From assembly GCA_964293155.1 (NCBI GenBank), contig CAXYYA010000040.1, positions 1 to 29,626 of the forward strand: 29,626 nt of DNA, given 5' to 3'. Shown here piece after piece: positions 24,095 to 29,626 of the stretch. Numbering within the stretch: position 1 is the stretch's first letter; each line of letters starts with the position of its first letter. This DNA comes from JAQVEB01 sp028698105. GTDB lineage: Bacteria > Bacteroidota > Bacteroidia > Bacteroidales > Dysgonomonadaceae. Below the pieces are notes generated by a model, which was not told the origin of the DNA, did no database searches, and worked only from the letters and a program-made list of their open reading frames with translations. Position numbers and translations under genes: made by a program.

Positions 24095-24189
24095 TTTTCT
24101 TTAACGTTGTGTGATGGGCACAAATAGCGATGAGCAGGTAGCTGAGGAAAAGGGCAGAAGAACACATCCCACAAACCTCCTACCCGCCT

Positions 24190-24951
24190 TCACTCTTCAA
24201 TCAGCAATTCCTGCAGCTCTTCGGGCGTCACGTTCATACGCATGCGGCCTTGCCAAATAAACGTGATCTTTCCTCTTTCTTCCGAAACCACAATAACCTT
24301 GGCATCGGTTTCCTGCGAGATGCCCAGTCCTGCCCGGTGACGAAGACCTAAATGTTTCGGAATATTCGGGTTTTGCGATACGGGCAAAATACAACCGGCA
24401 GCTTTTATTTTTTTTCCGACAATGATCATGGCACCATCGTGCAACGGACTGTTTTTAAAGAAAATATTTTCCACCAGTCGCGATGAAATATCGGCATTCA
24501 CAATCTCGCCGGTCTGTTCGTAAAGCCCCAACTGAATATCGCCCTGAATCACGATCAGTGCACCCGTATATGTCTTTGACATGTTCATGCAAGCCAGCAC
24601 AAGCGCAGTTAAATGCGTGGTGTCTTTTTTCTCCCGGTTAGCCGGAATAAACAATTTGGCGATAAACCGCCATCCTTTTTTCGAGCCCAGCGACATTAAG
24701 AAACGCCTTATCTCGTCCTGAAACAAGATCACCAATAGAAAAAGACCGACGCTCACAAACTGGTTGAGAATGGAACCGAGCAATTGCATGTTGAAAACCT
24801 GCGACACCAATACCCATATCACGAGGAAAACCAGAATTCCGATAAACAAGGGCCGCATACCGGAAATTTTCACCAGGCGGAAAAGGTAAAACAGCAACAA
24901 CGCTACCAGTAAAACGTCTATAAAATCTTTTATGCCGAAATGAGCGAACAT
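24190..24951 (-). CDS. cdaA: Diadenylate cyclase CdaA (c-di-AMP synthase)
   Basis: The 253-residue membrane-bound enzyme condenses two ATP into cyclic di-AMP. Three N-terminal membrane segments (~10-27, 34-55, 63-78) are followed by the DAC domain. This has the catalytic DGA motif (HDGAMIIV, 172-174) and LRHRAGLG (RHR 204-206), plus the FFKNSPL segment. It lies 17 bp after folP, a pairing common in Bacteroidota. The 95 bp to recF hold nothing recognisable. Confidence 0.95.
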   Translation of the reverse strand: MFAHFGIKDFIDVLLVALLLFYLFRLVKISGMRPLFIGILVFLVIWVLVSQVFNMQLLGSILNQFVSVGLFLLVILFQDEIRRFLMSLGSKKGWRFIAKLFIPANREKKDTTHLTALVLACMNMSKTYTGALIVIQGDIQLGLYEQTGEIVNADISSRLVENIFFKNSPLHDGAMIIVGKKIKAAGCILPVSQNPNIPKHLGLRHRAGLGISQETDAKVIVVSEERGKITFIWQGRMRMNVTPEELQELLIEE

Positions 24952-24968
24952 AATGAATGTTTTTTCAA

Positions 24969-25811
24969 TTATTTTTCAAATTTGCGAAGTTCCGAAACAA
25001 TTTTCACACACTCCACAGCGGCTTTCACGTCGTGAACGCGCAAGATATCTGCTCCGTTGAGGAGCGAGTAGGTATTCAGAACCGTGGTCCCGTTCAGGCT
25101 TTCGCCGGCGCTTGAGCCGAACAACCTGTAAATCATTGACTTTCGGGAGATACCCACCAAAACGGGCGCTTCAAACACATCGAAGTAACGGAGATACGAC
25201 ATTAATTCGTAGTTCTGCGACAACGTTTTGCTGAACCCGAATCCCGGATCAATAATAACGTCGTTTACGCCCAATTGGTTTAGCCGCGACATTTTCTCCG
25301 AAAAATAATACAATATATCCTGAAGAAAATTATCGTAATCCGTGAATTGTTGCATGGTTTGCGGCGTTCCGCGCATGTGCATGAGAATGTACGGCACATT
25401 GAGCGATGCAACGGCAGAAAACATTTGGTCATCAATCTGTCCGCCCGAAACATCGTTGATGATGTCCACACCGTATTTTTCGACCGATACTTTAGCTACA
25501 TCGGCATAAAACGTATCCACCGATAAAACTGCCTCGGGAAATTCCCGCCGGATAATTTTCAATGCCGGTTCCAGCCGCTCCAACTCCTCTTTTGACGAAA
25601 GCAAAGTGGAGGTTGGCGTAGTGGATTGTCCGCCGATATCAATAATGGAACCTCCCTCACTGAGTATCTGTGTTACGCGTTCAACGATTTCCTTTTCCGA
25701 ATTTTTACGGCTGTCTCCGAAGAAAGAATCGGGCGTTACGTTCACTATACCCATCACCATGGGTGTGGAGAGCTCCAGCAGGCGGCCTTTTATGTTGAGC
25801 AGTTTCTTCAT
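24969..25811 (-). CDS. folP: Dihydropteroate synthase
   Basis: The 280-residue TIM-barrel enzyme joins p-aminobenzoate to hydroxymethyl-dihydropterin diphosphate in folate synthesis, and is the target of sulfonamides. Signatures: MGIVNVTPDSFFGDSR, IIDIGGQSTTP, VDIINDVSGG, ILMHMRGTPQTMQ, DVIIDPGFGFSKT and PVLVGISRKSMIY. The last codons before the stop are FEK. The start codon directly follows the nadB stop (TAAATG), indicating coupling. Confidence 0.96.
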   Translation of the reverse strand: MKKLLNIKGRLLELSTPMVMGIVNVTPDSFFGDSRKNSEKEIVERVTQILSEGGSIIDIGGQSTTPTSTLLSSKEELERLEPALKIIRREFPEAVLSVDTFYADVAKVSVEKYGVDIINDVSGGQIDDQMFSAVASLNVPYILMHMRGTPQTMQQFTDYDNFLQDILYYFSEKMSRLNQLGVNDVIIDPGFGFSKTLSQNYELMSYLRYFDVFEAPVLVGISRKSMIYRLFGSSAGESLNGTTVLNTYSLLNGADILRVHDVKAAVECVKIVSELRKFEK

Positions 25812-27392
25812 TTACAATTCGGAATTCGGTAACGGATACGGATAGTCAATGGTGTAATGCAGGCCACGGCTTTCTTTGCGGGCGGTAGCCTGTTTGATGA
25901 TCATGTAGCCCACTTTAATGATGTTGCGCAACTCGCAAATATCGCGCGACACCACCGAACGCTGGAAAAAGCTTTCCGTTTCGCGGAAAAGGATGTTCAG
26001 ACGCTCCATGGCGCGCTGCAAGCGCAAATCGGAACGAACAATGCCTACATACGCCGACATCAGTTCGCCCACCTCCTTGTAACTCTGCGTTATCAGCACC
26101 ATTTCCTCGGGCCAGGTGGTTCCCTCGGCATTCCATGCCGGAATATCTTCCCTGAAGGGGAAATCGTTGAATATCGGGATGGAATGCTTTGCGGCCGCAT
26201 CGGCAAAAACCACCGCTTCGATCAGTGAGTTGGACGCCAACCGGTTCGCGCCGTGCAAACCGGTGCACGCACATTCGCCGTTCGCGTACAGACGTTGAAT
26301 ACTTGTTTCACCATCCAGATTCACACGTATTCCACCGCACAAATAATGTGCTGCGGGCGCAACGGGAATGTAGTCTTTGGTAATATCTATTCCGTAGGAA
26401 AGGCATTTTTCGTAGATTGTGGGGAAGTGTTTTTTTGTTTCTTCGGGATCTTTGTGCGTAACGTCCAGATAAACGCAATCGTCTCCGCGGTTTTTCATTT
26501 CCGTGTCGATGGCGCGGGCTACGATATCGCGCGGGGCAAGGGATTTGCGTTCATCGTATTTCTGCATGAACTCTTTGCCGTCTTTTGTTTTCAGCACGGC
26601 GCCGTATCCGCGCATAGCTTCGGTGATAAGGAACGAGGGACGCTCGCCCGGATGATACAGCGCGGTGGGATGAAACTGTACGAATTCCATGCCTTTTATC
26701 TCGCCTTTGGCGCGGGCAACCATGGCGATACCGTCTCCGGTAGCCACCAACGGGTTTGTGGTGGTTTGATACACACACCCGATTCCGCCTGTCGCCATCA
26801 TGGTCACGCGGGAAAGGAAAGTATCCACCTGATTGGTATCCTGATCCATAATGTAGGCGCCGTAACACTCAATGCCGGGCGTATGCCGGGTTACCACTTG
26901 CCCCAGGTGGTGTTGGGTAAGGATCTCTATCGAAAAATGGTTATCGAAAACATCAATATTCGGATGATTGCGGATAGCCTCAATGAGGCTCATCTGTATT
27001 TCGGCTCCCGTGTTGTCTTTATGGTGAAGGATGCGAAACTCGGAGTGTCCGCCTTCCTTGTGCAGGTCGAAATTGCCTTTTTCGTCTTTATCGAAATCAA
27101 CACCCCAGCTTATCAGCTCTTTTATCTGAGCCGGCGCTTCGCGCACCACTTTCTCCACCACTTTCACATCGCATAGTCCGGCGCCTGCATCCAACGTATC
27201 TGCAATATGTTTCTCAAAATTATCCCAGGGATTTGTCACGGAAGCTATGCCTCCCTGAGCATAATACGTGTTTGCATCTTCGAGTGAATTTTTGGCTATA
27301 ACGGCAACTTTGCCGTATTTGGCAACCTTGAGCGCAAAGCTCATGCCCGCTATACCGGAACCGATGACCAGGAAATCGTATTTATATACCAT
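25812..27392 (-). CDS. nadB: L-aspartate oxidase
   Basis: The 526-residue flavoprotein oxidises L-aspartate to iminoaspartate, the first step of de novo NAD synthesis. FAD-binding GSGIAGMSFAL lies near the N-terminus, then YYAQGGIASV. The succinate-dehydrogenase-like block is GMEFVQFHPTALYHPGERPSFLITEAMRGYGAVL, followed by APRDIVARAID and HYLCGGIRVNLDGETSIQRLYANGECACTGLHGANRLASNSLIEAVVF. The C-terminal helical domain is complete. It heads a minus-strand unit with folP and probably cdaA and recF. nadA and nadC are not in the window. Confidence 0.96.
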   Translation of the reverse strand: MVYKYDFLVIGSGIAGMSFALKVAKYGKVAVIAKNSLEDANTYYAQGGIASVTNPWDNFEKHIADTLDAGAGLCDVKVVEKVVREAPAQIKELISWGVDFDKDEKGNFDLHKEGGHSEFRILHHKDNTGAEIQMSLIEAIRNHPNIDVFDNHFSIEILTQHHLGQVVTRHTPGIECYGAYIMDQDTNQVDTFLSRVTMMATGGIGCVYQTTTNPLVATGDGIAMVARAKGEIKGMEFVQFHPTALYHPGERPSFLITEAMRGYGAVLKTKDGKEFMQKYDERKSLAPRDIVARAIDTEMKNRGDDCVYLDVTHKDPEETKKHFPTIYEKCLSYGIDITKDYIPVAPAAHYLCGGIRVNLDGETSIQRLYANGECACTGLHGANRLASNSLIEAVVFADAAAKHSIPIFNDFPFREDIPAWNAEGTTWPEEMVLITQSYKEVGELMSAYVGIVRSDLRLQRAMERLNILFRETESFFQRSVVSRDICELRNIIKVGYMIIKQATARKESRGLHYTIDYPYPLPNSEL

Positions 27393-27423
27393 CCGATTTG
27401 AATTTTTAATCTTTCTTGGATTA

Positions 27424-27431
27424 CAAATTTA
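27424..27431 (-). promoter_or_regulatory. Candidate -7 box of nadB
   Basis: The minus strand reads TAAATTTG (TAnnTTTG), 31 bp upstream of the nadB ATG. No -33 TTTG is at the right distance. Confidence 0.35.
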
Positions 27432-27622
27432 TATATTTAACTTCAATATCGGGTAATTTCACCGCAAATAAGTATGATTATTTCCGCAACCACATCATTT
27501 TTGCCGATATGTTATTCTTTTGTTAAATATCAGAATTCTATTGTTTTATTCAAAGGAAAATATTTTCTTTGTTTATTCATGTGCCGTTTTTTATTTTGTT
27601 TTCTTTTTATATTTATCATGTT

Positions 27623-28894
27623 ATGAAGACCTTTATAACGACTTTGTTACTCACGTTGTGTGTGTCCGGTTTATTTGCTTCCACAGCCGATTTACAACAA
27701 GTAAAAGACACCACGTATGTATTGCGTGGGCGAGTTATCACCCAGGATACGGACGAACCGTTGATGTATGCCACTATAACCATCAGAAATTCAAATGTTT
27801 CCAGCGTAACCAATCAGGATGGGTATTTTTCGGTCAGGGTTCCTTCTTTGCTCAGAAACTCACAGTTGATCATCCGTTATCTGGGATACGAAAATAAACG
27901 TATTCCTGTTGTTACGCTGATTGATAGTCCGAATAACTTCATCCGCCTTGCGCCATCGCCCATACAGCTAAATGAGGTTGAAGTGGTTTCCGGAAACGGA
28001 GAACAGCTCATTACGGATGCACTGTCGCGCATTCGGGAAAATTATCCCGATGATCCGAATATGATGATCGCCTTTTATCGGGAATCCATCAAAAAGGGAA
28101 GCAACTACATTTCACTGGTGGAGGCCGTGCTCGACATTTACAAAGCTTCGTACAGCTCTTTTCAAAACGATCAGGCGCGCATTTACATCGGACGAAAAGC
28201 CACCGACATTAGTCCACGCGACACCATTTTGATGAAGTTTCAAGGAGGGATTAGCGATGCGTTGCTGCTGGATATCGCCAAAAATCCCGAAATCGTTTTC
28301 GGGAAAGACGGCGCCGAGTACACGTTTGATGTAAAAGGTTTGATCAACATTAACGACAAACCGCATTATATGATCTCTTTTGCGCCGCGCGCGGGAATTA
28401 AAGATATTCTGTTTAGGGGGGATATTTATCTCGATGTCAAAAGTTTGGCTTTCACGCGCATGGAATTTAACATGAATGTGGAAGACCGGAAAGATGCGTC
28501 CAACATTTTTATCAAAAAGAAACCTTCGAAAATGAGGGTAGCGGTTGATCACGCCAAATATACCGTGAATTATGTTGAGCAGGACGGGAAATGGTATTTT
28601 AATTACAGCAGTACCGATGTAGCCTTTAAGGTACGATGGACGAACCGCTTTTTCGGGTTGTTCTCCACCATGTACACCATCAGTTCCGAAATGGCAATCA
28701 CCGATCGCTATACGGACGATGTGGTGAAGTTTCCGCGAAAAGAAAGAATACGCTCAACAGACGTCATCGCCGAGAAAGTGGAATATTTTCAGGATCCCGA
28801 TTTCTGGGGCGAATATAACGTGATTGAACCCGATCAGGAAATAACCAATGCTATAAAGAAACTTAGCGGTAAACTTTTGCGTCGCGAACGATGA
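27623..28894 (+). CDS. Exported protein with CarboxypepD_reg-like N-terminal domain
   Basis: From the ATG at 27623 the product has 423 residues. It has a signal peptide (MKTFITTLLLTLCVSGLFAS) and a carboxypeptidase-regulatory-like beta-sandwich (residues ~35-115: LRGRVITQDTDEPLMYATITIRNSNVSSVTNQDGYFSVRV). The remaining ~300 residues are a beta-rich region of Bacteroidota type (MIAFYRESIKKGSNYISLVEAVLDIYKASY ... FRGDIYLDVKSLAFTRMEFNMN). It is not a TonB-dependent receptor: it has no plug or barrel and is too short. The function is unknown; it is probably periplasmic or surface-associated. The in-frame extension to 27569 lacks a plausible leader. Confidence 0.8.
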   Translation: MKTFITTLLLTLCVSGLFASTADLQQVKDTTYVLRGRVITQDTDEPLMYATITIRNSNVSSVTNQDGYFSVRVPSLLRNSQLIIRYLGYENKRIPVVTLIDSPNNFIRLAPSPIQLNEVEVVSGNGEQLITDALSRIRENYPDDPNMMIAFYRESIKKGSNYISLVEAVLDIYKASYSSFQNDQARIYIGRKATDISPRDTILMKFQGGISDALLLDIAKNPEIVFGKDGAEYTFDVKGLININDKPHYMISFAPRAGIKDILFRGDIYLDVKSLAFTRMEFNMNVEDRKDASNIFIKKKPSKMRVAVDHAKYTVNYVEQDGKWYFNYSSTDVAFKVRWTNRFFGLFSTMYTISSEMAITDRYTDDVVKFPRKERIRSTDVIAEKVEYFQDPDFWGEYNVIEPDQEITNAIKKLSGKLLRRER

Positions 28895-28909
28895 TTTATC
28901 GCGAAATAC

Positions 28910-28940
28910 TTGGCTGTAAAAAAAATAACCCCTATCTTTG
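28910..28940 (+). promoter_or_regulatory. rpsO promoter
   Basis: TTGG (28910-28913) and TATCTTTG (28933-28940) are separated by about 20 bp, a good Bacteroidota promoter. The leader to the ATG at 28973 is about 25 nt. Confidence 0.7.
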
Positions 28941-28972
28941 CAGCCCAAAAGTTATTTTAATGATATAAATTT

Positions 28973-29242
28973 ATGTATTTAGACGCAGAAAAAAAGCAAG
29001 AGATCTTTGCAAAACACGGAAAGTCTAACACTGATACCGGCTCACCTGAAGCGCAGATAGCATTGTTTTCATACCGTATTTCGCATTTGACTGAACATTT
29101 GAAGTCAAACAAAAAAGATTATAACACGGAAAGATCGCTGAGAATTTTAGTTGGTAAACGTCGTCGTTTACTGGACTACCTGATTGAAAAGGATATCGAA
29201 AGATATCGTGCAATCATTAAAGAATTGGGTATAAGAAAATAA
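28973..29242 (+). CDS. rpsO: 30S ribosomal protein S15
   Basis: The 89-residue protein matches S15 over its full length: a KHGKSNTDTGSPEAQIALFSYRISHLTEHLK core, then KKDYNTERSLRILVGKRRRLLDYL, ending RYRAIIKELGIRK. S15 binds 16S rRNA early in small-subunit assembly. It stands alone, with its own promoter and terminator. Confidence 0.98.
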   Translation: MYLDAEKKQEIFAKHGKSNTDTGSPEAQIALFSYRISHLTEHLKSNKKDYNTERSLRILVGKRRRLLDYLIEKDIERYRAIIKELGIRK

Positions 29243-29263
29243 TTCTCGCAAAAGAAGTAAAAG

Positions 29264-29299
29264 AGAGGAAAATAATGATTTTAATTTCCTCTTTTTTTT
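29264..29299 (+). terminator. rpsO intrinsic terminator
   Basis: The stem AGAGGAAA (29264-29271) pairs with TTTCCTCT (29285-29292) and is followed by an uninterrupted T run to 29299. It lies 21 bp after the rpsO stop. Confidence 0.88.
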
Positions 29300-29370
29300 G
29301 TCTTTAATTGCTTGAGTAACCGGTTATTCGCACATACAGATCAATTATAAACGTGATTAGTACACGCAAT

Positions 29371-29392
29371 AATATGTTTTATAATATGTTTT
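29371..29392 (+). repeat. Short direct repeat AATATGTTTT upstream of a promoter
   Basis: AATATGTTTT occurs at 29371-29380 and 29383-29392, a 12-bp period, just before the -33 box at 29397. It may act as an AT-rich upstream element. Confidence 0.35.
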
Positions 29393-29396
29393 TTTA

Positions 29397-29428
29397 TTTG
29401 TTTATTTAAAAAGCGCGCTCTATCTTTG
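29397..29428 (+). promoter_or_regulatory. Strong promoter of a short transcription unit
   Basis: TTTG (29397-29400), a 20-bp spacer and TATCTTTG (29421-29428) match the Bacteroidota consensus fully. The core TATCTTTGCA is identical to that of rpsO. Confidence 0.65.
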
Positions 29429-29435
29429 CAAGCGA

Positions 29436-29527
29436 TAACCTAAAACAATCTTTTTTACCTTACGTACTAAACCATATAAACCAATGACAAAAGAGGCCAT
29501 CTCGATCGAGGTGGTCTTTTTTTGTTT
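29436..29527 (+). ncRNA. Predicted short transcript (~90 nt) ending at an intrinsic terminator
   Basis: The start is inferred about 7 nt after the -7 box and the end from the T run after the hairpin at 29491-29518. The transcript could be a small RNA, or a leader whose hairpin attenuates a gene beyond the window. It contains an 18-codon ORF (29484-29540) that begins before and continues through the hairpin. I do not recognise a known RNA family. Confidence 0.35.
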
Positions 29528-29540
29528 AGGAAGATTTTGA
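29484..29540 (+). CDS. Candidate leader peptide, 18 aa (MTKEAISIEVVFFCLGRF)
   Basis: ATG 29484 to TGA 29540 lies inside the predicted short transcript, about 48 nt from its start, and reads through the terminator hairpin. Translation would prevent hairpin formation, the logic of a leader peptide. There is no run of one regulatory amino acid. No ribosome-binding motif is visible, as usual in this phylum. It could equally be a chance ORF. Confidence 0.2.
   Translation: MTKEAISIEVVFFCLGRF
29491..29523 (+). terminator. Terminator/attenuator hairpin inside an 18-codon ORF
   Basis: CCATCTC (29497-29503) pairs with GAGGTGG (29508-29514), one wobble, around the tetraloop GATC. AAGA/TCTT extends the stem past a GG bulge. 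A run of seven Ts follows (29517-29523). Confidence 0.7.
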
Positions 29541-29542
29541 AT

Positions 29543-29568
29543 GAAAAAACGCTCCATTTAGCAGCGTT
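29543..29568 (-). terminator. Minus-strand hairpin followed by Ts
   Basis: AACGCT (29548-29553) pairs with AGCGTT (29563-29568) around a 9-nt loop. Read on the minus strand, the hairpin ends in TTTTTT. It may terminate a minus-strand gene lying beyond the right edge. No coding end is visible between it and 29626. Confidence 0.4.
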
Positions 29569-29626
29569 GTGGGATCACCTGCAAAGTTATGTGTTTTAAG
29601 CATAAATATTAGTCAATCTAAAAAGA

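Noticed and set aside
26253..27176. 307-codon plus-strand ORF opposite nadB
   Set aside because: It is antisense to a full, well-conserved L-aspartate oxidase and has a Phe/His/Cys-rich composition typical of shadow frames.
27520..27897. 125-codon plus-strand ORF overlapping the CarboxypepD_reg gene
   Set aside because: It runs out of frame with the clear signal peptide and beta-sandwich domain, and its composition is Phe/Tyr-rich non-coding AT sequence.

Overview
The window is a chromosomal segment of a member of the Bacteroidota, most likely the order Bacteroidales. The evidence is the gene set (DUF4827 lipoprotein, Bacteroidota-type LptE and ComEC, TlpA-like lipoprotein with a DUF4369-like N-terminus, CarboxypepD_reg-like exported protein) and repeated TAnnTTTG -7 promoter boxes, some with a TTG/TTTG -33 element 20-21 bp upstream. 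No Shine-Dalgarno pattern stands out at the starts inspected. A family such as Dysgonomonadaceae is possible, but I cannot establish it from sequence alone. No rRNA, tRNA or CRISPR array was seen.

Layout. 1-812: the 3' part of tex with a hairpin terminator. 877-1878: a complete IS1595-family insertion sequence with terminal inverted repeats and an exact 8-bp target duplication, inserted 9 bp before the start codon of a beta-carbonic anhydrase gene (1896-2567). 2554-7769 (minus): dnaA, an exported endonuclease I lipoprotein, an exported metallophosphoesterase, rnhB and an NAD-dependent epimerase, tightly packed with start/stop overlaps. 7770-8148: an AT-rich gap with a perfect 19-bp palindrome. 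8149-10154 (minus): an MCE/MlaD protein and an N-acetylmuramoyl-L-alanine amidase. 10350-11456 (minus): a TlpA-like thioredoxin lipoprotein with its own terminator and promoter.

11895-18643 (plus): rpe, comEC, nrnA-type DHH phosphoesterase, DUF4827 lipoprotein, glmM and a hemolysin-type acyltransferase. 18706-21640 (plus): a sigma-54 activator without a sensor domain, lptE, a TPR-like protein and secG, closed by a terminator. 21833-22489: an outer-membrane beta-barrel protein. 22492-27392 (minus): nadB, folP, cdaA, recF and a DUF721/DciA-like protein. Between recF and DUF721, reaching into the recF stop, lie two inverted arrays of 11-bp repeats. 27623-28894 (plus): an exported CarboxypepD_reg protein. 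28973-29242: rpsO with a strong promoter and terminator. The right edge carries a very short promoter-to-terminator unit with an 18-codon ORF.

Most genes are ordinary housekeeping genes for replication and repair (dnaA, rnhB, recF, DUF721), the envelope (amidase, MlaD, LptE, SecG, GlmM) and cofactors or signalling (nadB, folP, cdaA). The least explained signals are the 11-bp inverted arrays at 22817-23000, the mini transcription unit at 29397-29540, the palindrome upstream of dnaA, and the IS that has probably cut the carbonic anhydrase gene off from its native promoter.
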